64,000 nt of DNA from Burkholderiales bacterium. GTDB lineage: Bacteria > Pseudomonadota > Gammaproteobacteria > Burkholderiales > Burkholderiaceae_C. A program made the position numbers and the translations under genes. The notes beneath the pieces are model-generated. The model was not told the DNA's origin. It did no database searches and saw only the letters and a program-made list of their open reading frames with translations. Positions 28,553-37,370 of the stretch are shown in pieces (position 1 is the first letter of the stretch; the number at the start of each line of letters is the position of its first letter). Location: assembly GCA_947453625.1 (NCBI GenBank), contig CANGHK010000004.1:97567-161566 (forward strand), read 5' to 3'.

Positions 28553-28646
28553 GACGGGCCTCCCCGCATGGAAGCGCGCCCAACCGGGTCAGGTGGGGAA
28601 CCAAGCAGCCCTAAGCGTTGCGACCAGTGCCGGGGTCAGGCTCGTC
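28553..28646 (+). ncRNA. ffs: Signal recognition particle RNA, 4.5S type
   Basis: The core GGTCAGGTGGGGAACC followed by AAGCAGCC (about 28588-28610) is the SRP helix 8 signature: asymmetric loop, GGAA tetraloop and the AAGCAGCC return strand. It differs from E. coli by a GG/CC instead of CC/GG closing pair. The ends pair over nine bases, GACGGGCCT at 28553-28561 with AGGCTCGTC at 28638-28646, and the next CCCC/GGGG extends the stem. The length of about 94 fits the bacterial short form that binds Ffh to target membrane proteins. Ends are inferred from pairing and could be off by a few bases. Confidence 0.85.
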
Positions 28647-28722
28647 ACCACTTTCAGCGCCTGGGCTGGCCTGCGGCTGCAAATCAGCCGAAAAGCGCGT
28701 CGGCAATGCGCTGAAACAGCAC

Positions 28723-31251
28723 TCAGCCCTGCCCGCCGCCTTGGCGGAATGCCACCACCGCCTGGTTGCGCAAGGTGCGAAGCAAGGCCAATTCGCTTTC
28801 GCTCACCTGCAGACCACCGGCCTCGGACTGGTCGGCGTAGATGAGGGCAAACGGCAAACCCTTCATCACCAGCGGCAGCAGCAGGAAAGTGGGCGCATTC
28901 ACCTGCTCTCGGTACCAGCCGGGCAGGCGCGGCAGGATGGTCGGCTGGCGGCTGTCGGTGATCAAGGTGTCGCGGGCATTGAGGCAGACCGCGCTGAACA
29001 GGTCGGGCGACTGGCCAGCCGGCCATTGCAAGCGCACCTGGAACAGCGGGCTCAGCACGCCCGCCCGGTCGCCAAGTCCGAAGCGCCCGCTGAGCCGGCC
29101 GGTGCTGGTGTCGTGCAGACAGAACACGACGCGCTGCAAGCCCAGCGCGCGGTACATCGTCTCCAACACCATGCGCAGTGCCTGGTTTAGGCGGAAGGCA
29201 TCGCCGGCCAGGGCGTCGGTGATGTCGTGGATGCCCGCCGCCAGCAGGTCGGTGACCGCGGCCGGGTTGACGGAATGGGCGGATGGGACCGGCAGCAACC
29301 GCAGCGTCGCGGCTTCGCCGCCCGCCGGGTCGGCACTTCGACCGTCCCGTCGATGCAGCACCAAGGTGGCCGGCTGGGGCGAAAGTGCGTCAGCCCTGTC
29401 CGCCTTGTCAGCCAGTGGAATCCCGGCCAGCAGATGCCGGCCCTGCGCGCCCTGGGGCAGAGACAGGCCCATCGCCGGCGCCATCTGCGCCAGCGCCAGC
29501 TTGGCCTGGGCGGCAGCGCGCCACAGGTCGGGCAGGCGCAGGCCGAGCGCCCGGCCGTAGCGCTGGGCCAGGGCCTCCAGCCGGGCCGGCAGGCCGGACT
29601 CGTCAGGCTGCCACATCGCATCGGACAAGTCGTTGGCGGCCACCGCCAGCCAGCGCAGGCGATCTGGACCGGGCGGAATCGGCTGCGAGGGCGGCGTGCT
29701 GTCGGGTCGGCGCATGCAGCGCTGCAGCGACTCGGGCAGCCCCCAGTGGCGGGCCACGCCGACGCCCAGGGCCTCGAACCCCAGCCCCAGCACCTTGTGC
29801 GCGGCACGCTCGACGAGTTGGTCGGGATGCGCGAGCAGCGCCTGACCCACCAGAGGCAGCCGCAACTGCGCGCGTATGGCCTCGGCCTCGTCCGGAAAGT
29901 AGAACTCGGTCAGCATCTGGCCCAGCTTGTGCAGCATTGCGCCGAGAAAGGCTTCCTCGGCCTCGCGCGGCGAGGCCAGCACATCGGCCAACTGGCCGGC
30001 CAGCAACGATCGCAGGAACTCCTGCTTCAGGCGCTGGGCATGGGACTTGTCCTTCATGTGCTCGACCAGCACCAGCGACAGCGCGAGGTTGCGGATGCCG
30101 GCCAGCCCCACCAGCGCCACGGCGCGCGACACGGTGCTGACGCCATGGCCGTCACGCCGGAAATAGGCGGTGTTGACCAGACGCAGCAGCTTCTGCGTCA
30201 GTGCAACGTCATTGAGGATCGCTTCGGCCAGTTGGTGGAGGTTCTCGCTGTCGGAGTTGGCCATGCGCTGGATGCGCAGCACATGCTCGGTGAGGGCGGG
30301 GAAATCGTTCTTGTGGCGCATGCGCCTCAGCAGGAAGTCCAGCGTGCCATGGCCCTGCCCGCCACCGGGCTCGGGTGCGGCCTCATAGGCCGGCGCCAGC
30401 CACTGCATCAGCGCATCGCGCAGGCTGGCGGCGCTGTCGTAGCGCTTGGCCGGGTCGCGTGCGATGGCGCGCTGCACCACCGCGCGCAAGCGGTCGTCGA
30501 CATCGGCCCGGTCGGGCAGCAGCAAGTCTTCGCTCTGCACCCGGCGCAACGCGGCACCGGGCTCGCGGTGGGTCATCAGCGGCGCGCCGGCCAGCATCTC
30601 GGCCAGCACGACGCCCGCGGCGAACACGTCCATCTGCGCCGACGGCGCGCCACCGGCCGCCGCCTCAGGCGACAGGTAGCCGGGCGTGCCGACGATGCAG
30701 CCGACGTTCGGATCGAGCGTGCCAGCCCGGGGCGTTCCGTCCCTTGTGAAGAGCCGGGCGGCGATGCCGAAGTCCATCACCCGGGCCCGGCCTTCGGCGT
30801 CGAGCAGGATGTTGGAAGGTTTCAAGTCGCGGTGCACGATGCCCTGGGCATGGGCGGCGCGCAGGGCGTCGACCACGCCCAGCATCATCGCCACGGCCTC
30901 GCGCGCCGGCATCGCGCCCTTGCCGCGAAGCGCCTGGGCCAGCGTGAAGCCGGGCACGAGCTCGAACACCAGACAGGCCTGGCCGTCGATCTCGTCGGCC
31001 TCGAACACCGGCACGATGTGCGGATGGCCCAGCCGGCTCACCGCCCTCGCCTCGTTCAGCCACTGGCTCAGCGACTGGCCGGCGCCGTCAGGGCTCAGCA
31101 ACTTGAGAGCGACCTCGCGGTCCAGGCGCTCGTCATGGGCGCGCCAGACGGTGGACTGGGCGCCGCGGCCCAGTTCGGCCACCAACCTGAAGCGGCCGAT
31201 GCGCTGGCCGACCCGGTGCGCCGGCGGCGGGCGGGCCAGTGCGGCGCTCAT
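28723..31251 (-). CDS. Ser/Thr protein kinase - HDOD - GAF domain protein
   Basis: 842 residues. The N-terminal kinase domain (about 15-290) looks active: GRGAQSTV loop at 28-35, VALK Lys50, HRDLKPSN at 140-147, DFG at 160-162 and a GTPGYLSPEA activation end. An HDOD domain (about 305-510) includes NDVALTQKLLRLVNTAYF and LVGLAGIRNLALSLVLVEH. A GAF-like domain fills about 660-835. No transmembrane segment is seen, so it is probably cytoplasmic. HDOD domains are non-catalytic signalling scaffolds. Its ATG overlaps the stop of the upstream pseudokinase-HDOD gene. The phosphorylation targets are unknown. Confidence 0.88.
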   Translation of the reverse strand: MSAALARPPPAHRVGQRIGRFRLVAELGRGAQSTVWRAHDERLDREVALKLLSPDGAGQSLSQWLNEARAVSRLGHPHIVPVFEADEIDGQACLVFELVPGFTLAQALRGKGAMPAREAVAMMLGVVDALRAAHAQGIVHRDLKPSNILLDAEGRARVMDFGIAARLFTRDGTPRAGTLDPNVGCIVGTPGYLSPEAAAGGAPSAQMDVFAAGVVLAEMLAGAPLMTHREPGAALRRVQSEDLLLPDRADVDDRLRAVVQRAIARDPAKRYDSAASLRDALMQWLAPAYEAAPEPGGGQGHGTLDFLLRRMRHKNDFPALTEHVLRIQRMANSDSENLHQLAEAILNDVALTQKLLRLVNTAYFRRDGHGVSTVSRAVALVGLAGIRNLALSLVLVEHMKDKSHAQRLKQEFLRSLLAGQLADVLASPREAEEAFLGAMLHKLGQMLTEFYFPDEAEAIRAQLRLPLVGQALLAHPDQLVERAAHKVLGLGFEALGVGVARHWGLPESLQRCMRRPDSTPPSQPIPPGPDRLRWLAVAANDLSDAMWQPDESGLPARLEALAQRYGRALGLRLPDLWRAAAQAKLALAQMAPAMGLSLPQGAQGRHLLAGIPLADKADRADALSPQPATLVLHRRDGRSADPAGGEAATLRLLPVPSAHSVNPAAVTDLLAAGIHDITDALAGDAFRLNQALRMVLETMYRALGLQRVVFCLHDTSTGRLSGRFGLGDRAGVLSPLFQVRLQWPAGQSPDLFSAVCLNARDTLITDSRQPTILPRLPGWYREQVNAPTFLLLPLVMKGLPFALIYADQSEAGGLQVSESELALLRTLRNQAVVAFRQGGGQG

Positions 31252-33038
31252 GCCGAGCAGGCCTGGCCAGCGGTCTGTGGCGCAGCCGGCGCAGGGGTTG
31301 GCGCCGCAAGGTCAGGCCCGCACGCCGGTGCGGCGCCATCGACGCTGGCGACCTTGTCCGGCGCCAGTCCCTGCGCGGCCAGTTGAACCTCACGCAGGCT
31401 GATGCCCAGCACAGGGCCATAGCGCTGCACCACCCGCAGCAAAAATGCAGCCCGCTGGTGCGTCGGCAGACCTTGCGAATCGACCACCTCGTTGGCGCAA
31501 CTCGCACTCAGGCGCAGCATGTCGTCATCGTTGTCGGCCGCGTGCACAGGCGCGGTCAGCGGCAAGCGGCGGATCATCTGCAGCACGGCATCGTCCAGGC
31601 CCCAGTGGCGTGCCACCGCCTGGCCCAGGGCATCGACCGCCACCCCCAGCACGGCGAAGGAGGCGCTGTGCTCGCTCATGCCGGGGCCCTCGGGCTCACC
31701 GTCAGCCGCCGGCAGCATCAGGCGCCGGATCTGCGCCGCCTCCTCCGGAAAATGGTATTGCAGCGCCAGCCGACCCAGGTTCTGCATCAGCGCCAGCAGG
31801 TAGACCACCTCGGCGTCGTAGCCCGCCGGCCGCAGCCATTGCGCCACGCGGCCGGCCAGCCTCACCCGGTTGACCAAGCGGGCCAGATCGTCGGCATGGG
31901 CCTCGCCCAAGGGACCGGGCCAGGGCCGCAAGGCCTGCGCCGCATGCCGCACGCCGTCCAGACCGACCAGCGCAATCGCGCGGCGCAGGGTCAGGATGGT
32001 GCCGCTGCCCGCGCCAAGCGCACCCCGCGACCTGGGGCCGTTGACGCGGCGCAGCAACTCGAAAGCAAGGCCCACGTCCTGCAACGCGACTTCGGCCAAT
32101 TCGATGGTGCGCTCGCGCTCCATGGCCGCCATGCGGACGGCGCGGGAGGCCCCGCCGGGCATCGCCGGCAACAGCCCGGCGGCGCGCATGCGGTCGAGCA
32201 AGAGCGCGATAGGCCCTTCACCCGACTCGCCTTCAGTCTTCAGCCAGCCGCCGAGCGCGCGCTCGAGGGTGCGCGCGCTGCGGTAGCGCTGGCGCGCCTG
32301 GCAATCGGTGGCCCGGTTGACGATGGCGCGCAGCGCCTCGGGAATGGAGTGCATGCCGGTCCAGGGCAGGCGGACGGTGTCGCGCCCTAGAGGGGCCAGG
32401 CGCGCGATCACGCTGCCGACATCGGACTGGTCCAGCGCCGGCGCGCCGGCCAGCGCATGGTGCAAGACCAGACCGAGCGCCAGCACATCGCGCTCGGCGG
32501 CCTGGTGCTGGGCCTGCAGGCCCGACCCGACGGCCGGCGGCGGCAGCGCCACGCCCAAGCCCATCAGGCGGCAATCGCCACCCTCGGCCAGCACCAGCAT
32601 GCCGGTCTGCAGATCGTGGTGCGCGATGCCGGCTTCGTGGGCAAAAGCCAGGCCGGCGAGCACCTGCAGCGCCCAGGGCACCAGTTCGGTAGACGCCAGC
32701 CCCTGGCCACCGAGCCGCTCGGCCAGCGTGACGGCGCTGCCCCGGTCGTAGGCGATGTAGGGCCAGCGGTCGTACTCGCCCACCTCGACCACCGGGAGCA
32801 GACCTGGGTGGTCGATGCGTGAGGCCTTGTGCGCCGCCGCGAGCCAGTGCTGCAGCGACTGGGCCTCCGGCGGCCGGCCGCGCGGCAGGACAAGCACGCG
32901 TTCCCGGTCAACCTGTGGATCGTCCACCAGCCACAGCATAGTGCGTGCGCTCTTGCCCAGCAGGCGCAGCAACTGGAACCGGCCGAGGTGGCGAATGGCG
33001 CTGGTCGGCGCGGCGCGGGGCATGGGGGGTACGGACAC
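31248..33038 (-). CDS. Pseudokinase - HDOD domain protein
   Basis: 596 residues. The N-terminal part (about 15-290) has the overall kinase-fold pattern of its neighbour but lacks key residues. The glycine loop is reduced (LLGKSARTM), the VALK lysine is absent (RVLVLP), HRDLKPSN has become HHDLQTGM at 140-147, so the Asn is lost, and DFG has become GLG at 160-162. An HDOD domain (about 300-520) follows; the C-terminus is Pro/Ala-rich. It is likely a regulatory partner of the active kinase encoded right after it (ATGA overlap). The start is a GTG six bases after a GATAGT hexamer; an ATG five codons later is an alternative. Confidence 0.82.
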   Translation of the reverse strand: MSVPPMPRAAPTSAIRHLGRFQLLRLLGKSARTMLWLVDDPQVDRERVLVLPRGRPPEAQSLQHWLAAAHKASRIDHPGLLPVVEVGEYDRWPYIAYDRGSAVTLAERLGGQGLASTELVPWALQVLAGLAFAHEAGIAHHDLQTGMLVLAEGGDCRLMGLGVALPPPAVGSGLQAQHQAAERDVLALGLVLHHALAGAPALDQSDVGSVIARLAPLGRDTVRLPWTGMHSIPEALRAIVNRATDCQARQRYRSARTLERALGGWLKTEGESGEGPIALLLDRMRAAGLLPAMPGGASRAVRMAAMERERTIELAEVALQDVGLAFELLRRVNGPRSRGALGAGSGTILTLRRAIALVGLDGVRHAAQALRPWPGPLGEAHADDLARLVNRVRLAGRVAQWLRPAGYDAEVVYLLALMQNLGRLALQYHFPEEAAQIRRLMLPAADGEPEGPGMSEHSASFAVLGVAVDALGQAVARHWGLDDAVLQMIRRLPLTAPVHAADNDDDMLRLSASCANEVVDSQGLPTHQRAAFLLRVVQRYGPVLGISLREVQLAAQGLAPDKVASVDGAAPACGPDLAAPTPAPAAPQTAGQACSA

Positions 33039-33235
33039 AGTGCGACTATCGGAATTTCCAACCGATTGGACCCAAGCCGCGCAGCCGCCAAGCGCCGAAC
33101 AAGCGCCACTTGGCGGCGCTGTTCACCGCGAGGCGGCCCGTGGCCCGCCTCGCCACGGCCCCAGGCCCTTTGTGCGAAAATCCGGCAAGCCTGCATCGCG
33201 GGCTTTCGCCTTTCCAGGCATCCCAAGGAACAACG

Positions 33236-33565
33236 ATGAGCAGTGAATTGATCAAGCACACCACCGATGCCACGTTCGAAGCCGATGTGCTGAAGTCGGA
33301 CACGCCGGTGCTGGTCGACTACTGGGCCGAATGGTGTGGCCCGTGCAAGATGATTGCCCCCATCCTCGAAGAAACCGCTGTGGAACTGGGCGCGAAGTTG
33401 CAGATCGCCAAGATGAACGTCGACGAGAACCGCGAAATCCCGGCCAAGTTCGGCATCCGGGGCATCCCCACGCTGATGTTGTTCAAGGGCGGACAGCTCG
33501 CCGCCACCAAGGTCGGCGCACTCACCAAGGCGCAATTGGCGGCATTCATCGCGCCGCACCTATAA
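33236..33565 (+). CDS. trxA: Thioredoxin
   Basis: 109 residues with the active site WCGPC at 33-37 (Cys34, Cys37) and the cis-proline loop GIPTLMLF. It reduces protein disulfides in the cytoplasm using NADPH via thioredoxin reductase. AAGGAA precedes the ATG by six bases. It lies upstream of rho, the same order as in E. coli and many proteobacteria. It is divergent from the kinase pair with about 200 bases between. Confidence 0.96.
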   Translation: MSSELIKHTTDATFEADVLKSDTPVLVDYWAEWCGPCKMIAPILEETAVELGAKLQIAKMNVDENREIPAKFGIRGIPTLMLFKGGQLAATKVGALTKAQLAAFIAPHL

Positions 33566-33566
33566 T
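33561..33566 (+). promoter_or_regulatory. Probable -10 element for rho, overlapping the end of trxA
   Basis: A perfect TATAAT covers the trxA stop. A possible -35 TTGGCG lies at 33536-33541, 19 bases upstream. Transcription would start near 33573, giving rho a leader of about 300 nt. Confidence 0.5.
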
Positions 33567-33874
33567 TCGCTTTCTGGAGCAGCCGGCGCGACCAAGAGGC
33601 GCGCTGCTTTCTCCACGGGACCAAGCCCTCTCGGCCGACGGACGACCTCCGGTACGGCCCGACAATCAGGCCCGATTTTCTGTCTGACCCTGGCATGCTG
33701 CCCACGCGACATGCCGATCCAACGAGCACGGCACCGCGTGCCGCCGTTTCCGGCCCGTCAGGGGTCGAGTGCTGGCAAAGTCTCGCCACCAGCGCCGGCA
33801 CCCTTGACCGCCACCTCCCGGCCTCGTGCTCACAGCCCGGCGCGAATACCCTCCACCTCCCGGTGAATCCCTAA
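33566..33874 (+). other. Long leader region of rho
   Basis: About 310 bases without an established gene. The last 90 bases before rho are strongly C-rich and G-poor (for example CCCTCCACCTCCCGG near 33850), the kind of RNA that Rho binds, which would fit autoregulation by premature termination. A 51-codon ORF rich in Pro, Arg and Ser runs from 33711 to 33866; I consider its coding status doubtful. Confidence 0.4.
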
Positions 33875-35137
33875 ATGCATCTCTCAGAACTGAAGGCGCT
33901 CCACGTCTCCGCACTCATCACGATGGGTGAGGAACTGGAGATCGACAACGTCGCCCGCCTGCGCAAGCAGGAGTTGATGTTCGCCATCATGAAGAAGCGC
34001 GCCCGCGCCGGCGAACAGGTGTTCGGCGACGGCGTGCTCGAGGTGCTTCCCGACGGCTTCGGCTTCCTGCGCTCGATCGAGGCCAGCTACATGGCCTCGA
34101 CCGACGACATCTACCTGTCTCCGAGCCAGATCCGCCGCTTCAACCTGCACACCGGCGACATGATCGAGGGCGAAGTACGGGTGCCCAAGGACGGTGAACG
34201 CTACTTCGCGCTGGTCAAGGTCGACCGCGTCAACGGTGTCACGCCCGAGGAGAGCAAACACAAGATCATGTTCGAGAACTTGACGCCGCTCTTCCCGAAA
34301 GAGGCGTTCAAGCTCGAGCGTGACATCAAGGGCGAGGAGAACATCACCAGCCGCATCATCGACCTGGTGGCGCCGATCGGCAAAGGCCAGCGCGCGCTGC
34401 TGGTGGCCCAGCCCAAGACCGGCAAGACGGTGATGATGCAGCACATCGCCCATGCGCTGGTGGCCAACCACCCCGACATCCACATGATCGTGCTGCTGGT
34501 CGACGAACGGCCCGAGGAAGTGACCGAGATGCAGCGCACCGTGCGCGGCGAAGTCATCTCCTCCACCTTCGACGAGCCCGCGGCCCGCCACGTGCAGGTG
34601 GCCGAGATGGTGATCGAGCGCGCCAAGCGCCTGGTCGAGATGCGCAAGGACGTGGTGATCCTGCTCGACTCGATCACCCGGCTGGCGCGGGCCTACAACA
34701 ACGTGCTGCCGTCCAGTGGCAAGGTGCTGACTGGCGGCGTCGACGCCAACGCGCTGCAGCGGCCCAAGCGCTTCTTCGGCGCGGCACGCAACGTCGAGGA
34801 AGGCGGCTCGCTGACCATCATCGGCACCGCGCTGATCGACACCGGCTCGCGCATGGACGAGGTGATCTACGAGGAATTCAAGGGCACCGGCAACTGCGAG
34901 ATCCACCTCGACCGCCGGATGGCCGAGAAGCGCGTCTACCCGTCGATCCTGATCAACAAGAGCGGCACAAGGCGCGAAGAGCTGCTGCTCAAGCCCGAGA
35001 TCCTGCAAAAGACCTGGATCCTGCGCAAACTGCTCTACAACATGGACGAGATCGAGGCGATGGAGTTCATGCTGGACAAGATGAAGTCGAGCAAGAACAA
35101 CCTCGACTTCTTCGACATGATGCGCCGGGGCGGCTGA
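33875..35137 (+). CDS. rho: Transcription termination factor Rho
   Basis: 420 residues, the usual length. It has an N-terminal helical domain, then an OB-fold RNA-binding domain with DGFGFLRS, and an ATPase domain with GKGQR (P-loop precursor), Walker A KTGKT near 184 and Walker [15 protein letters not shown]. The [12 protein letters not shown]-loop region follows. The hexameric helicase ends transcription at C-rich sites. Start ATG immediately follows the C-rich leader, with only a weak ribosome-binding sequence. Confidence 0.97.
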   Translation: MHLSELKALHVSALITMGEELEIDNVARLRKQELMFAIMKKRARAGEQVFGDGVLEVLPDGFGFLRSIEASYMASTDDIYLSPSQIRRFNLHTGDMIEGEVRVPKDGERYFALVKVDRVNGVTPEESKHKIMFENLTPLFPKEAFKLERDIKGEENITSRIIDLVAPIGKGQRALLVAQPKTGKTVMMQHIAHALVANHPDIHMIVLLVDERPEEVTEMQRTVRGEVISSTFDEPAARHVQVAEMVIERAKRLVEMRKDVVILLDSITRLARAYNNVLPSSGKVLTGGVDANALQRPKRFFGAARNVEEGGSLTIIGTALIDTGSRMDEVIYEEFKGTGNCEIHLDRRMAEKRVYPSILINKSGTRREELLLKPEILQKTWILRKLLYNMDEIEAMEFMLDKMKSSKNNLDFFDMMRRGG

Positions 35138-35173
35138 GCCAGCCCAGTTCGAGGCCCCGCCGGGTGGCGGCGC

Positions 35174-35179
35174 TATAAT
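35174..35179 (+). promoter_or_regulatory. Probable -10 element for rpmE2
   Basis: TATAAT lies between rho and the L31 gene, 83 bases before its ATG. The -35 box is not clear. Confidence 0.45.
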
Positions 35180-35262
35180 CCAAGGTTTTGCGCTTGCGGC
35201 AAGTGCGTGGCATGGTGCCCCGTGGCTCCCGATGACAAGCCGACATATTTGAAGGGTTTCCC

Positions 35263-35535
35263 ATGAAAGAAGGCATTCACCCCAACTACCGCGACGTTTG
35301 CTTCGTCGATCTGTCGAATGGGTTCAAGTTCGTCACCCGTTCGACGGTGAACACCAAGGAAATGGTCAAGATGGAAGACGGCCGCGACCTGCCGCTGGTG
35401 AAGCTCGAAACCACGAGCGAAACCCATCCCTTCTACACCGGCACGCAGAAGAGCATCGACAGCCTGGGCGGCCGGGTCGAGAAGTTCCGCAACAAATTTG
35501 CGAGTCTGGGTCTCAACAAGAAGGCCGCCGTCTGA
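35263..35535 (+). CDS. rpmE2: 50S ribosomal protein L31, type B
   Basis: 90 residues. It has the L31 core (MKEGIHPNYRDVCFVD, THPFYTG, GGRVEKFRNKF) and lacks the zinc-binding CxxC pairs of type A, so it is the zinc-free form. In bacteria having both forms, the zinc-free one replaces the zinc form under zinc limitation; whether a second copy exists elsewhere cannot be told. A strong terminator follows. Confidence 0.94.
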   Translation: MKEGIHPNYRDVCFVDLSNGFKFVTRSTVNTKEMVKMEDGRDLPLVKLETTSETHPFYTGTQKSIDSLGGRVEKFRNKFASLGLNKKAAV

Positions 35536-35577
35536 TCACGGCATCGGTCTTGCGCTGATCGCTGAGCGCAAGCGAGC

Positions 35578-35604
35578 AAGGGCAGCCCAGGGCTGCCCTT
35601 TTTC
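35578..35604 (+). terminator. Rho-independent terminator after rpmE2
   Basis: An 11-base stem, AAGGGCAGCCC with GGGCTGCCCTT, separated by one base and followed by a T-run. Confidence 0.85.
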
Positions 35605-35665
35605 ATGGGCACGGCACAAATGGGGGTGGCTCAGGCCCGCTACGCTTGCCCCCTATGATCGCCCG

Positions 35666-37363
35666 GTGACCTCTACCCCCAACCCTGCCCTGGTGACCCA
35701 GGCCGCTGCCAAGCGCCTGCCGCGCCTGGCCTTGCTGCTGTTCTGCGCGGCCTATGTGCTGCCAGGCCTGATCGGTCGAGACCCCTGGCGCGGCGCCGAC
35801 CTCAACGCTTTTGGCCAGATGCTGGCCATCGCCGAGGGCCGCGCGCCCTGGCTCGCGCCGTCGCTGGGTGGCGTGCCCACCGGCGCCGCGCTGTTGCCGC
35901 ACTGGATAGGCGCGGCGGCGATCAAGGCCTCCCAACCCTGGCTGGCGCCCGACCTGGCCGCGCGCCTGCCCTTCGCGCTGCTGCTGGTGTTGTCCCTGGT
36001 GGCGCTGTGGTACGCCACCTTCCACCTCGCCCGCAGCGAGGCGGCGCAGCCGCTGCCACTGGCCTTCGGCGGTGAGGCCAATCCGGTCGACTATGCCCGG
36101 GCGATCGCCGACGGCGCGCTGCTGGCGCTGATCGCCACGCTGGGCCTGCTGCAACTCGGCCACGAGACCACGCCCGAGCTGGTCCAGCTGGCGGCGATGG
36201 CCTGCCTGCAATGGGCGCTGGCCGCGGCCATCCACCGCGGCTGGCCGGCGCGCATGGGCACCTTGCTGGCCTTGCCGGCGCTGGCCGCCAGTGGCGCCCC
36301 GGTGATGGCCCTGGCGATGGGCTGCGGCAGCCTGCTGCTGTGCCTGCGCAGCCGCCAGGCGGGCCTGAAATCGCTGACCCCCTGGCTGGCCGCGGCCGTA
36401 CTGCTGGCCGCCTTGCTGGCCTGGGCCACCGGCAGTTGGGCCTGGCGCCTGGCGCCGCAGGTCGGGCCGGTCGCGCTGGCCAGGCTCTGGCTGTGGTTCC
36501 TGTGGCCGGCCTGGGCCCTGGCGCTGTGGACGCTGGTGCGCTGGCGCCGCCAGCTCGGCCAGCCCCATCTGGCGATTCCCCTGCTCGGACTGGCGGTGGC
36601 GCTGGCGGCCTGCGTGGCGATGGACGGCTCGGACCGGGCCTTGATGCTGGGCCTGCCCGCCATCGCCGTGCTGGCCGCCTTCGCGCTGCCCACGCTGCAG
36701 CGCGGCAGCACCGCGGCGATCGACTGGTTCTCGGTCTTCTTCTTCACCTTGTGCGCCGGCGTGGTGTGGGTGTTCTATGGGGCGATGCAGACCGGCACGC
36801 CGGCTGCCGCGCTCGCCACCGTGCTGCGTCTGGCGCCGGGCTTCAAGCCGGTACTCTCGCCGCTGGAGCTCGGCCTGGCGACGGCCGCCACGCTGGCCTG
36901 GGCCTGGCTGGTGCGCTGGCGCACAAGGCGCCACCAGCCTGTGATCTGGAAGAGCCTGGTGCTGCCCGCCGGTGGCGTGGCGCTGAGCTGGCTGCTGCTG
37001 ATGACGCTGTGGCTGCCCTTGCTGGACTACGCTCGCAGCAACCGGCCCTTGATCAACCGCCTGGCGCGGCACCTGCCGGCACAGGGCTGCGTCGCGGCGC
37101 CGAATGCACCGCTGTCGCTGGTGGCCGCGCTCGAATTCCATGGCCGGCGCCAGGTGCGCGCCCAGGCCGATGCGGACGGCAGCCTGTGCCCGGTCCTGGT
37201 GCAGGTGCTGGTCGAACGCGGCCCGGCCGCTGCCAGCAGTGCTGCTGCTGCCGCCGCGCTGGGGCAGCGCGGCTGGACCGAACTGGCGCGCGAGCGGGGC
37301 CCGACCGAGCGCAGCGAATTGGTGGTGGTCTACCGGCGGACCCGCGTCCCGGCCGCTGACTGA
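35666..37363 (+). CDS. Multi-pass membrane protein, probable GT-C/ArnT-like glycosyltransferase
   Basis: 565 residues with about ten or more hydrophobic helices up to about residue 480 and a soluble C-terminal part. An early lumenal segment GRDPWRGADLNAFGQML resembles the acidic motif in the first loop of PMT/ArnT-family glycosyltransferases, which take sugars from a polyprenyl-phosphate donor. Substrate and acceptor are unknown. The start is a GTG preceded by TATGAT six bases upstream and no ribosome-binding site. It stands alone between rpmE2 and the convergent phoR. Confidence 0.6.
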   Translation: MTSTPNPALVTQAAAKRLPRLALLLFCAAYVLPGLIGRDPWRGADLNAFGQMLAIAEGRAPWLAPSLGGVPTGAALLPHWIGAAAIKASQPWLAPDLAARLPFALLLVLSLVALWYATFHLARSEAAQPLPLAFGGEANPVDYARAIADGALLALIATLGLLQLGHETTPELVQLAAMACLQWALAAAIHRGWPARMGTLLALPALAASGAPVMALAMGCGSLLLCLRSRQAGLKSLTPWLAAAVLLAALLAWATGSWAWRLAPQVGPVALARLWLWFLWPAWALALWTLVRWRRQLGQPHLAIPLLGLAVALAACVAMDGSDRALMLGLPAIAVLAAFALPTLQRGSTAAIDWFSVFFFTLCAGVVWVFYGAMQTGTPAAALATVLRLAPGFKPVLSPLELGLATAATLAWAWLVRWRTRRHQPVIWKSLVLPAGGVALSWLLLMTLWLPLLDYARSNRPLINRLARHLPAQGCVAAPNAPLSLVAALEFHGRRQVRAQADADGSLCPVLVQVLVERGPAAASSAAAAAALGQRGWTELARERGPTERSELVVVYRRTRVPAAD

Positions 37364-37370
37364 CCCGCCT

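Noticed and set aside
33711..33866. 51-codon ORF in the rho leader
   Set aside because: Composition follows the C-rich leader and there is no start signal; kept only as a note in the leader entry.
33884..35008. A 374-codon frame antisense to rho
   Set aside because: His/Gln/Val-rich product with no start signals; rho is certain.
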